Shown: one piece after another, positions 49,506 to 57,371 of the stretch
How the letters are laid out: each line of letters begins with the position of its first letter
How positions within the stretch are numbered: the stretch's first letter is position 1
Assembly: GCA_963762075.1 (NCBI GenBank)
Contig: CAVXJC010000003.1
Location: 62,001-126,000, forward strand
Reading direction: 5' to 3'
Length of the DNA: 64,000 nt
Source of the DNA: JAOUEA01 sp963762075
Lineage (GTDB): Bacteria > Actinomycetota > UBA4738 > HRBIN12
Notes under the pieces: generated by a model
Told to the model about the DNA's origin: nothing
What the model saw: only the letters and a program-made list of their open reading frames with translations
Database searches by the model: none
Position numbers and translations under genes: made by a program

Positions 49506-52076
49506 CTAGGAGTTCGAGAGAAGGTCTCGAACCTCGGCGGCCGTTGCGCATGCCAACGCGCGCGTCGCGAGCAGGCGGGCGTCGTGGAGCGTCGTCGACC
49601 GCACCATCTCCTTCACGAGGGCTATCGAAGGCGCAGCCATCGAGAGTTCGCGCACCCCGAGCCCGAGCAGAAGCGGGGTCGCGAGCTGGTCGCCGGCGAG
49701 CTCCCCGCAGACACCGACCCAGCGGTCGCGCGATCGGGCACCCTCGACGGTTGCCGCGATCAGACGCAGTACTGCCGGGTGCATCGGGTCGTTCAACGCG
49801 GCGACGTGCTCGTTGCCACGGTCGGCCGCGAGCGTGTACTGCGTCAGGTCGTTCGTTCCGATCGAGAAGAAGTCTGCGTGCTCGGAGAGCGTCCCTGCCA
49901 TCAGAGCGGCGGCCGGAACCTCCACCATGATGCCGATCTCGATCGCGGCGTCGACGCCGGTCTCGGCCCGCGCACGAGCGAGCAGCGCCCTCGCCGACAT
50001 CAGTTCGTCGACGGTCGCGATCATCGGGAACATCGTCCTGACGGGGTGATCCCTGGCCACGCGTACCAACGCCCGAAGTTGGGCGAGCAGCAGCTCTGGG
50101 CGAGCGAGGCCGAGCCGGATACCTCGCACACCGAGGAACGGATTGGCCTCAGTGGACTGGCCTAACGCGTCGATCGGCTTGTCGGCACCCGCGTCGAGGG
50201 TTCGTACGAGCAGCGTCCGCCCGGCGAGCGACTCCGCGGCGGCCCGATACGCACCCTCCTGCTCGTGCTCGTCGGGCAGCGAACCGCGCTGCATGAAGAG
50301 GAACTCGGTACGGAACAGGCCGATGCCGTCTGCGCCGGCGGCGACGGCATCGGCGATCTCGGAGGGGCCACCGACGTTCGCGGCCACCTCGATCGTCGTG
50401 CCATCGGTCGTCGTCGCCGGTTCGGCGGCCCGGACGAGGACGCGGGCCAACTCCGCGTCGCGTTCCACCCCTTCGGACTCCAATCGCATGAGCAGCTCGA
50501 CCGGAGGATCGATATGCACCTGACCGCGAGAGCCGTCGACCACGAGGCGGAGGCCTTCGGGGAGCTCGAGTGCACGAGGGCCGACGCCGACCACCGCCGG
50601 GATGCCCATCGCACGGGCGATCACGGCCGCATGCGAGGTCGGCCCGCCGTGCGCCGCGACGATGCCGAGGCAGGTCTCCGGATCGAGGCCGGCGGTCTCT
50701 CCGGGCGCCAGGTCGGCCGCCACCAGGATCCCCGGCGCATCGAGACGTGGCACCGGGACCGCGACGCCGAGGATACGCGCGAGTACCTGCGTTCCCACGC
50801 TCCGCAGGTCGACCGCTCTCGCGCGCAGATACTCGTCGTCGAGCGCATCCCATGTGACCGCGACCGCCTCGACCGCGTCGCGCCAGGCGCGTGCTGCAGT
50901 GCTCCGTCGATCGCGGATCCCTGCCTGAGCAGGGTGGATCAAGGCGCCATCGAGCAGGAAGAGCAGATGCGCGTCGAAGATGCGGGCCTCCTCTTCACCT
51001 GCCCGGGTGGCGACGGCGGCTCGCTGGCCGGTGATGGCCTCAGCCGTATCGCGGAGCGCGACCTCCAGTTGGTGGAGCTCGCTCACTTCGTCGGCCGCGG
51101 CCACCTCGGGCACTTCGAGCGACGGCGTGTGGAACCGTCGAAGCCCGCCGGTCGCGATGCCCGGGGAGGCTGCGGATCCGACGAGGAGGCCTTCAGTGGC
51201 GTGCCCACCAGGATCGATCCCTCCACCGCCGCTGGAGCCGCTCCGCTCGGCTCGAGGGAACCCCTGGGGTTTCATGGAGGTTTCCCCCACGGCACGATCC
51301 GCACCGGGCTCTGGCGAGGGCTCGTCGAAACGGCGTGCTGCCAGGGCCTCGAGGGCGTTGACGGCCTCCGCCGCATCCGGCCCCGACGCCCGGACCTCGA
51401 TCTCCTGGTCCGCTCGCACACCCAGCGTGGCCACACCGTTGAGGCTCGTGGCATCGGCCGGGCCCGCACCGGTCGTCAGGTTTCGCACGGTCACGGAAGC
51501 GTCGTATCCCGATGCGGTCTGCACGAAGCGCGCGGCAGGTCGTGCGTGCAAGCCGTGGGGGATCGAGACCGCGATCACCGCTACGGTCATCTCAGGAGAT
51601 CCTTCGTGGATGCCGTCGACGGTGGGGGCGGTACCGGGCTCGATCCCGAGATGAGCGACCTTGCTCGCGAGCCCGGAGCGGGCTTCCGCGGCGACCGTTT
51701 CGAGCGGCATACCCAGCTTCGCGGTCACGGCGGCTGCGACCGCGCCTTCGACGAGTGGAGCTTCGCAGAGCAGGATCCGTTCCCGCCGCTCCTCTCCCAT
51801 GAGGTCGAGCGCCAGCTCGGCAGAGAGCACAGCGCTGCCGAGGTCCATCAACACGAGCACTCCTTCATCCGACCACGCCCGCTCGATCGCCTGCATGACC
51901 AGCACCGCGTCGGTTCCGATCGGATGCTCCGATTCGCCGGAAGCACCGAGGTCCCCGGTCGACTCGAGCCCACCGGCGGTTTCGAGCTTCACCTCGTCTC
52001 CGCCCATCTCGCGAGCCAGCTCGGCGACGCCTTCTGCGATGCGGTGGCTGTGCGAGACGACCACGATGCCGACCAC
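49506..52076 (-). CDS. dhaM: DhaM-type multiphosphoryl transfer protein (EIIA-Dha, HPr and complete EI)
   Basis: An 856-residue phosphocarrier that passes phosphate from PEP to DhaL-bound ADP for dihydroxyacetone phosphorylation. Domains: EIIA-Dha (1 to about 130, active H9 in VVSHSHR), HPr (about 163-250, H177 in PHGLHARPA) and enzyme I (about 296-856, H482 in GGPTSHAAV). The EI part is complete, with the PEP-binding half (IGLFRTEFLF, FSIGTNDLTQYTLA, GVCGELAGD). E. coli DhaM has a shortened EI, so this version should be self-sufficient. GTG 52076 follows GGGCGGGGAG. Confidence 0.93.
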   Translation of the reverse strand: MVGIVVVSHSHRIAEGVAELAREMGGDEVKLETAGGLESTGDLGASGESEHPIGTDAVLVMQAIERAWSDEGVLVLMDLGSAVLSAELALDLMGEERRERILLCEAPLVEGAVAAAVTAKLGMPLETVAAEARSGLASKVAHLGIEPGTAPTVDGIHEGSPEMTVAVIAVSIPHGLHARPAARFVQTASGYDASVTVRNLTTGAGPADATSLNGVATLGVRADQEIEVRASGPDAAEAVNALEALAARRFDEPSPEPGADRAVGETSMKPQGFPRAERSGSSGGGGIDPGGHATEGLLVGSAASPGIATGGLRRFHTPSLEVPEVAAADEVSELHQLEVALRDTAEAITGQRAAVATRAGEEEARIFDAHLLFLLDGALIHPAQAGIRDRRSTAARAWRDAVEAVAVTWDALDDEYLRARAVDLRSVGTQVLARILGVAVPVPRLDAPGILVAADLAPGETAGLDPETCLGIVAAHGGPTSHAAVIARAMGIPAVVGVGPRALELPEGLRLVVDGSRGQVHIDPPVELLMRLESEGVERDAELARVLVRAAEPATTTDGTTIEVAANVGGPSEIADAVAAGADGIGLFRTEFLFMQRGSLPDEHEQEGAYRAAAESLAGRTLLVRTLDAGADKPIDALGQSTEANPFLGVRGIRLGLARPELLLAQLRALVRVARDHPVRTMFPMIATVDELMSARALLARARAETGVDAAIEIGIMVEVPAAALMAGTLSEHADFFSIGTNDLTQYTLAADRGNEHVAALNDPMHPAVLRLIAATVEGARSRDRWVGVCGELAGDQLATPLLLGLGVRELSMAAPSIALVKEMVRSTTLHDARLLATRALACATAAEVRDLLSNS

Positions 52077-52093
52077 GTCGAGCTCCCCGCCCC

Positions 52094-52468
52094 TCAGGCC
52101 CTCGAGGCCAGCACGCCGAGGAGCACGAAGCCGTAGACAGCCGTGACGATGCCGAGGGCGACGAGGCTGCGCTCCATGAGGCGGCGCCAGCGTTCGGTCA
52201 GACCGAAGTCGAGCAGTACCGAACGCAGCCCGAGCATCGCGTGCACGGTCACCGCGACGAGGAACACCCCCTCGATCACGAAGATGACCGGCGTGCGGAT
52301 GTAGTCGAGCACGTCCGAATACGTCCGTAATCCGCCGATCGATTCGACGACGAAGTGATGCGCCACCATGTGGATCGTCACCAGCACCAGCAAGGCCACG
52401 CCGGTGAACGCGGTCCATCGCCAGCCACGCGATCTCGTCGATGGTCCTGGGCGTGTCGCCGTGGCCAT
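52094..52468 (-). CDS. SdhD-like heme/membrane anchor subunit
   Basis: A 124-residue three-helix anchor protein. Candidate heme ligands are H33 (or H37/H38) in TIHMVAHHF and H76 in VTVHAMLGLRSVLLDFG, the typical SdhD motif. It overlaps the SdhC-like gene by the ATGA arrangement and follows GlpA-like, SdhB-like and SdhC-like genes. No SdhA lies in the window. It probably forms the quinone site with SdhC. DhaM begins 17 bases downstream. Confidence 0.85.
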   Translation of the reverse strand: MATATRPGPSTRSRGWRWTAFTGVALLVLVTIHMVAHHFVVESIGGLRTYSDVLDYIRTPVIFVIEGVFLVAVTVHAMLGLRSVLLDFGLTERWRRLMERSLVALGIVTAVYGFVLLGVLASRA

Positions 52469-52932
52469 CAGGCTTCCCGTGTGAAGACGTGGAGCGCGGC
52501 ATAGACGAGCACGATCGCTCCGAACACCATGAGCGCCCAGAACATCGCCTTGTGGTGGTTCGGCACGAAGCCACTCCCGATCAGGGCGAGCCTCGTGCCG
52601 TTGAGACCGTGCGCGAGCAGACCGAACACCAGCAGCACATCGAAGCCCAGGAACACCGGGGTTGTCGCGATCTCGAGGAAGCCGCTCCACGAGCTTTCGC
52701 CACCCAGCAGCAGCGAGAGCACCGCGAGGTGCAGGTACAGGTAGAAGACCAGGCCGAGCCCCGTGATGCGATTCAGTGAGAAGGCGAGGTGTCCTGTGCT
52801 CCGAGCCCGGATGTCGAACCATGCGATCGGCCCCGGAAGCTTCCGCGAGATCGGGCCGGTCACGCGACGGCTTCGCAAGATCTCCTCCACGGCCGGATCG
52901 CGCTCGGGCGCCGGCACTCGCGCGTCGCTCAT
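52468..52932 (-). CDS. SdhC-like cytochrome b subunit
   Basis: A 154-residue three-helix membrane protein of the succinate dehydrogenase/fumarate reductase anchor family. The leader GPIAWFDIRARSTGHLAFSLNRITGLGLVFYLYLHL is typical; H68 and H108 (LLAHGLNGTRL) are likely heme b ligands, so with SdhD two hemes are possible. Its start overlaps the SdhB-like stop and its stop overlaps the SdhD-like start. The cytosolic N-terminus (~40 residues) is longer than usual. Confidence 0.86.
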   Translation of the reverse strand: MSDARVPAPERDPAVEEILRSRRVTGPISRKLPGPIAWFDIRARSTGHLAFSLNRITGLGLVFYLYLHLAVLSLLLGGESSWSGFLEIATTPVFLGFDVLLVFGLLAHGLNGTRLALIGSGFVPNHHKAMFWALMVFGAIVLVYAALHVFTREA

Positions 52933-53687
52933 GATGACGCTCCGGTCGGGCTGGGTGGCCGCTCGGGCACCTCGCGACCTTGGTCCTTCCGCCTGCGCCG
53001 AAGGTCCTTGCGAAGCGACATGATGCGCTGCGCGGGGCGGACGTCGCTGGGGCAGGCCTCCGTGCACTCGAACGCAGCGTGACAACGCCAGGCGCCCGCA
53101 TCTTGATCCGCCCAGTCGAGGATCGCGTCTCGGTCGGCGCGGGGTTCTTCGAGCAAACGCTGCGCATAGGCGAGGGCGGCTGGACCGAGATAGGTGTCGT
53201 CGGTCGCGGCGACCGGGCACGCCGACAGGCAGAGGCCGCATTCGATGCAGTCCTCGTATCGCTCGAACGCGTCATCGACGCCCGGTGTGCCCGCCTCGGG
53301 CGGGAGCTCGCTCTCACGCACGATCGGATGTGGCGTGGGGAAGCGCGCCACGAACGGCGCCATGTCGACGACGACGTCGTGTAACACCGGGAGATTCGCG
53401 ATCGGATCGACGGTGATCGTGCCGGATACCTCCGAGACCGGAGTCACGCATGCCAGCCGCTCCCGGCCGTTCACGCGGACCCCGCAGGTGCCGCACGACG
53501 CGTGGAAGCATGAGTGCCGCAGCCCCACGGTCGGGTCTTCGTGCAGCTGGATCCACCGAAGCGCCTCGAGCACGGTCGTGCGTTCGTCGATCGGCACGTC
53601 GTACTCGTCGGCGTGCGGTGCGGCATCGCCGCGCTTGAAGCGGTGCAGCCGGAGAGTTCTCGTCGCCGGAGCGCCCTCCGCCATCAT
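52929..53687 (-). CDS. SdhB-like iron-sulfur subunit
   Basis: A 252-residue Fe-S protein. The [2Fe-2S] ligands are C60, C65, C68 and C80 (SCFHASCGTCGVRVNGRERLAC), the [4Fe-4S] ligands C147, C150, C153 and C212, and the [3Fe-4S] ligands C157, C202 and C208 (pattern known from SdhB/FrdB). Its ATG overlaps the stop of the GlpA-like gene (ATGA), so it is translated directly after a glycerol-3-phosphate dehydrogenase flavoprotein and not after SdhA. An ATG three bases on is equivalent. Confidence 0.9.
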   Translation of the reverse strand: MMAEGAPATRTLRLHRFKRGDAAPHADEYDVPIDERTTVLEALRWIQLHEDPTVGLRHSCFHASCGTCGVRVNGRERLACVTPVSEVSGTITVDPIANLPVLHDVVVDMAPFVARFPTPHPIVRESELPPEAGTPGVDDAFERYEDCIECGLCLSACPVAATDDTYLGPAALAYAQRLLEEPRADRDAILDWADQDAGAWRCHAAFECTEACPSDVRPAQRIMSLRKDLRRRRKDQGREVPERPPSPTGASS

Positions 53688-54862
53688 GCTGCGTAGGCCG
53701 CCGTGTGGGGGAGCAGCACCGTCTCGCGCGTTCGGCATCGCCGGACGACTCCGAGCTTGGCGCACACCGTGTCGGCGCACACCTCGGCCATGCCACGGAG
53801 CGTCGTGCCCTTGCCACCGGTGATCGTGACGAGTCCCTCGACCCCGTCCTCGACGGCGTGGTCGATCGTCCTGAAGGTCCGCGAGAGCTCGCGGCCCGAG
53901 TCGGCGTCGTCGCGCGAGCCGATCAACGGGCGCGCGGCCGACCACGCCGAACGGAACTCGGCATCGCGCACCGCCGGCACGAGCATGGAACCCTCGTCGA
54001 CCATGCGTTGCACATGGTCGGCAGGCACACCGAGGTCGTCCGGATCATCGACCTCCCACGAGCTGGTGCCGACCACGGTGAGCGCGCGTTGCGGCACGAC
54101 GATGTCGCCATCACCCGAGGCGTGAAGGCGATTCACCACCATGTTGACGAGGCGACCGCGAAGGGCGAGCATCACGCCGGGAGAGGGGCGGATCGGCACA
54201 TCGACCCCCGCCATACGTGCCACCTGCTCGGACCACGGGCCGGTCGCGTTCACGACGAGGTCGGCACCGATGACCCCTTCTCGTCCTGTCACGAGATCGC
54301 GCACCCGCGCACCTGACACGATCCCCCCGCCGAGCTCGAGCTCGATCACGTCGACCCAGTTCAGAAGGTTGGCACCATTGGCCTTCGCAGTCGCGAAGAA
54401 TCGCAGGGGCATGCGCATCGCGTCCATCGTGGCATCGGGCACCCGGACAGCCACCTTCAGCGAAGGGTTCAACAGTGGCTCGAGACGGAGCGCTTCGTGC
54501 GGTTGGAGCACCTGCGTCGGGATGCCGGTCTGGTCGCAGCCCTCGAGGAACGCGGGAAGGAACGCCATGTCCTCGTCGGTCACGCCCACGAACAGACCGT
54601 CGTTCTCCTCGAAGGACCCCGGGGCGATCTGCCGAAGCAGCCTGTTCTCCTCGATGCATTCGAGAGCCGACTCCGTGTCGTTCACGGCGTAACGCGCACC
54701 GCTGTGCAGCAAGCCGTGGTGTCGTCCGGTCGTGCCCGAGGTGAACTCACCACGCTCGACGAGCGTGACGCGCAAGCCTCGCAGCGCGAGATCGTGCGCG
54801 AGCGCGCCGCCCGTCCCGCCGCCCCCGACGATCAGCACATGTGGCGCCGGTCCCGCACCCAT
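53684..54862 (-). CDS. glpA: GlpA-like FAD-dependent glycerol-3-phosphate dehydrogenase
   Basis: A 392-residue DAO-fold flavoprotein predicted to oxidise sn-glycerol 3-phosphate to DHAP. Features: GGGGTGG FAD motif (13-19), TGRHHGLLHSGARYAVNDTESALECIEEN, which closely follows E. coli GlpA as I recall it, PSPGVMLAL, VPQRALTVVGTSS and ITGGKGTTLRGMAEVCADTVC. It lacks the C-terminal Fe-S extension of full GlpA (~540 residues) and the C-terminal domain of GlpD. No GlpB or GlpC follows; SdhB/C/D-like genes do, with overlapping codons. Confidence 0.9.
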   Translation of the reverse strand: MGAGPAPHVLIVGGGGTGGALAHDLALRGLRVTLVERGEFTSGTTGRHHGLLHSGARYAVNDTESALECIEENRLLRQIAPGSFEENDGLFVGVTDEDMAFLPAFLEGCDQTGIPTQVLQPHEALRLEPLLNPSLKVAVRVPDATMDAMRMPLRFFATAKANGANLLNWVDVIELELGGGIVSGARVRDLVTGREGVIGADLVVNATGPWSEQVARMAGVDVPIRPSPGVMLALRGRLVNMVVNRLHASGDGDIVVPQRALTVVGTSSWEVDDPDDLGVPADHVQRMVDEGSMLVPAVRDAEFRSAWSAARPLIGSRDDADSGRELSRTFRTIDHAVEDGVEGLVTITGGKGTTLRGMAEVCADTVCAKLGVVRRCRTRETVLLPHTAAYAA

Positions 54863-54893
54863 CGGCGAATCATGCCATGGACCGACCAGGGGC

Positions 54894-55172
54894 TCAGTCC
54901 TCGTGTTCCTGGCCTTGCGCGAAGTCGCCGCGCTCCGGCGCGACCGCGTCGTCGTCCTCGTCGGCGTCCTGTCCTTCGGCGAAGGACCCCTTGTGCACCT
55001 CCGCTGGTTCTTGGTGCACCTCTTCCTGGCCCTCGGCGAAGTCGCCGTGGCGGTCCGCGTCCGGGTCGTGCTCTGCCTGACCCTCGGCGAAGGAACCTTC
55101 GTGCTCGTCGTGCTCCTCGTGCTCGTGGTGTTCGTCGTGCCCGTGCCCATCGGGCCCGCGGCGCTCGCTCAT
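54894..55172 (-). CDS. Small acidic His-rich protein with four GxFAxGQ repeats
   Basis: A 92-residue protein with a His/Glu-rich head (residues 8-25) and four heptads: GSFAEGQ (26-32), GDFAEGQ (43-49), GSFAEGQ (62-68) and GDFAQGQ (82-88), 17-20 residues apart. Asp/Glu-rich linkers separate them. No membrane segment or enzyme motif is present; it is likely disordered and might bind metal or a partner protein. It lies in the glycerol run between glpK (22 bases) and glpA (31 bases). I do not know its function. Confidence 0.7.
   Translation of the reverse strand: MSERRGPDGHGHDEHHEHEEHDEHEGSFAEGQAEHDPDADRHGDFAEGQEEVHQEPAEVHKGSFAEGQDADEDDDAVAPERGDFAQGQEHED
54906..55100. repeat. Imperfect direct repeats encoding the GxFAxGQ units
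   Basis: Four related ~24-base stretches, each with a core like CGGCGAAG(T/G), recur at about 51-60 base spacing within the small repeat gene. They code for the heptads above and suggest growth by tandem duplication followed by drift. Confidence 0.6.
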
Positions 55173-55194
55173 GGCATCTCCCTTGCTCTGGAGC

Positions 55195-56691
55195 TCACTC
55201 GACCCAGTCGAACGTACGGGTCACGGCCTTCTTCCACATGGCGTATTGCTGCTCGCGAGCGTCGGCGTCCATCGAGGGTGCCCACTCCTTGTCCTTGCCC
55301 CAGTTGCCCCTCAGGTCGTCGATGTCGCTCCAGAACCCGCTGGCGAGTCCCGCCGCGTATGCGGCACCGAGCGCTGTGGTCTCCGCCACCGTCGGGCGGA
55401 TCACCGGCACGCCCAGCACGTCGGCCTGCGTCTGCATCAGGAGGTCGTTGTGCACCATGCCCCCGTCGACCTTCAGCGAGGTGAGCTCGACGCCGGAGTC
55501 GGCGTTCATGGCGTCGACCACCTCGCGGCTCTGCCAGGCGGTGGCCTCGAGCGTCGCCCGCGCGATGTGTCCTGCGGTGACGAAACGTGTCAGCCCGGCG
55601 ATCACGCCGCGCGCTTCGCTGCGCCAGTACGGGGCGAACAATCCCGAGAACGCGGGCACGAAATACACCCCGCCGTTGTCATCGACGGAGCGAGCCAGCC
55701 CTTCGACATCGGGCGCGGCTTCGATCATCTTCAGGTTGTCGCGCAGCCACTGCACGAGTGCGCCTGTGATCGCGATCGAGCCCTCGAGCATGTAGGCGGC
55801 CGGTTGGTCGCCGATCTTGTACGCGACGCCCGTGATCAGGCCGTTCTTCGACTGGACGGCTTCCGTGCCGGTGTTCAACAGCAGGAACGACCCGGTGCCG
55901 TAAGTGTTCTTCGCCTCGCCCACGTCGAAGCAGGTCTGCCCGAAGAGGGCGGCCTGCTGATCGCCGAGATCGCCGGCGACAGGAACGCCTGCCGCCGCGC
56001 CAACCGCGTCACCATAGACCTGGCTCGACGAGCGGATCTCGGGCAGCATCGATCGCGGCACCCCGATCGCGTCGAGCAGGGCGTCGTCCCAGTCGAGGGT
56101 CTCCAGGTCCATCAGCATCGTGCGGCTCGCGTTGGTCACATCGGTGACGTGCTGCCCACCGGCGACGCCTCCCGTGAGGTTCCAGATGCACCAGGTGTCC
56201 ATGTTGCCGAACGCCAGCTCGCCCGCTTCAGCGCGCGCTCGCGCGCCCTCGACGTTGTCGAGGAGCCATCGAACCTTCGGGCCTGAGAAGTACGTCGCGA
56301 TCGGAAGTCCGGTCTTCTCGCGGAAGCGGTCCTGACCACCGTCGGCGATGAGCTCGTTGCAGATCTGGTCGGTGCGCGTGTCCTGCCACACGAGAGCGTT
56401 GTGGATCGCCTCGCCCGTGGACCGGTCCCACACGACCGTGGTCTCGCGCTGGTTCGTGATGCCGATCGCCGACAAGTCACTCGCCGCGACGTCGGCCTTC
56501 TCCAGCGCGCCCGCGATGACCTCTTGGCTCCGGGTCCAGACTTCCGCGGGGTCGTGCTCGACCCATCCGGGCTTCGGAAAGATCTGCTCGTGCTCCTTCT
56601 GATCGATGCCCTTCACCTGACCCGTTCGGTCGAAGATCATGAAGCGCGTGCTCGTGGTGCCCTGATCGAGTGCTCCGACGTACTCAGCCAT
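55195..56691 (-). CDS. glpK: Glycerol kinase
   Basis: A 498-residue FGGY-family kinase making sn-glycerol 3-phosphate from glycerol and ATP. The N-terminal ALDQGTTSTRFMIFD, GITNQRETTVVWD, WQDTRT, and C-terminal GLFAPYWRSEARGVIAGL and LKVDGGMVHNDLLMQ motifs are those of GlpK. The ATG overlaps the last 8 bases of dhaL and follows GAGGAGG. Its product feeds the GlpA-like dehydrogenase and PgsA encoded downstream. Confidence 0.95.
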   Translation of the reverse strand: MAEYVGALDQGTTSTRFMIFDRTGQVKGIDQKEHEQIFPKPGWVEHDPAEVWTRSQEVIAGALEKADVAASDLSAIGITNQRETTVVWDRSTGEAIHNALVWQDTRTDQICNELIADGGQDRFREKTGLPIATYFSGPKVRWLLDNVEGARARAEAGELAFGNMDTWCIWNLTGGVAGGQHVTDVTNASRTMLMDLETLDWDDALLDAIGVPRSMLPEIRSSSQVYGDAVGAAAGVPVAGDLGDQQAALFGQTCFDVGEAKNTYGTGSFLLLNTGTEAVQSKNGLITGVAYKIGDQPAAYMLEGSIAITGALVQWLRDNLKMIEAAPDVEGLARSVDDNGGVYFVPAFSGLFAPYWRSEARGVIAGLTRFVTAGHIARATLEATAWQSREVVDAMNADSGVELTSLKVDGGMVHNDLLMQTQADVLGVPVIRPTVAETTALGAAYAAGLASGFWSDIDDLRGNWGKDKEWAPSMDADAREQQYAMWKKAVTRTFDWVE

Positions 56692-57364
56692 GTGATGCCT
56701 CCTCTACTGGGTCAGGCACGTCGCCAGATGAGTCGGCGACGGTGCGCAGCAACAGTGAAGACGATGTCGCGCCGGGGTCCTGGTGCCCGGCGCTCCGCTC
56801 GCCCAGATAGCTCGCTCGTCCTTTCCGCGCCACGAGCGGGATCGTGGCGGTCATGCCTTGCTCGGCGGCCTCAGCCGAGCGACGGAGCGCCGCGGCCAGC
56901 TCCGCTCCGTCGGCGACCGCGGCTGCGAACGCGTCGCGAGCTGGGATCAGCGCGTCGAGCATCGTCTTGTCACCGAGCTCAGCCTTCCCGCGTGCCTGGA
57001 CGCCCGACACCGCGGCGTTGAGTGCTGCAGACCAATCTTCGGCGGTGATCTGAGGCTTGCCGGCCGTCGCCGCACCGAGCTGCAGGAACAGCGTGCCGTA
57101 GAGGGGCCCCCCGGCGCCGCCGACGGTGGAGACGAGGGTCATCCCGACGATCTTGAAGAGGGCACCGATGTCGTCGCCTTCCGCCTCATGATCGAGCTTG
57201 GCGAGCACCGCCTGGAAGCCTCGATCCATGTTGATGCCGTGGTCGGCATCGCCGATCGCGGAGTCGAGCTCGGTCAGGTAGTCCTTGTTCTCGGCGATCG
57301 TCGCTGCGAACGTCTTCAACCATGCGACCACGGCGCCGTAGGACATCGCCACGACCTCGGTCAC
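56684..57364 (-). CDS. dhaL: Dihydroxyacetone kinase ADP-binding subunit DhaL
   Basis: A 226-residue all-helical nucleotide subunit. The Mg-ADP ligands are D34, D39 and D41 in LDSAIGDADHGINMDRG, followed by GGAGGPLYGT, GDKTMLDAL and GRASYLGERSAGHQDPGA. In the PTS-dependent system ADP stays bound and is rephosphorylated by DhaM. It is 7 bases from dhaK and overlaps glpK. A second start, ATG 57346, is possible. A paralogue lies at 59.4 kb. Confidence 0.94.
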   Translation of the reverse strand: MTEVVAMSYGAVVAWLKTFAATIAENKDYLTELDSAIGDADHGINMDRGFQAVLAKLDHEAEGDDIGALFKIVGMTLVSTVGGAGGPLYGTLFLQLGAATAGKPQITAEDWSAALNAAVSGVQARGKAELGDKTMLDALIPARDAFAAAVADGAELAAALRRSAEAAEQGMTATIPLVARKGRASYLGERSAGHQDPGATSSSLLLRTVADSSGDVPDPVEEASHG

Positions 57365-57371
57365 CCCCTCG

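Noticed and set aside
50265..52136. A 623-codon plus-strand open frame
   Set aside because: It lies opposite dhaM, which has complete HPr and EI motifs; the frame itself shows no family pattern.
52094..53687. Plain succinate dehydrogenase operon
   Set aside because: No SdhA is present and the subunits are coupled to a GlpA-like flavoprotein. It is kept as the main alternative but not as the preferred reading.
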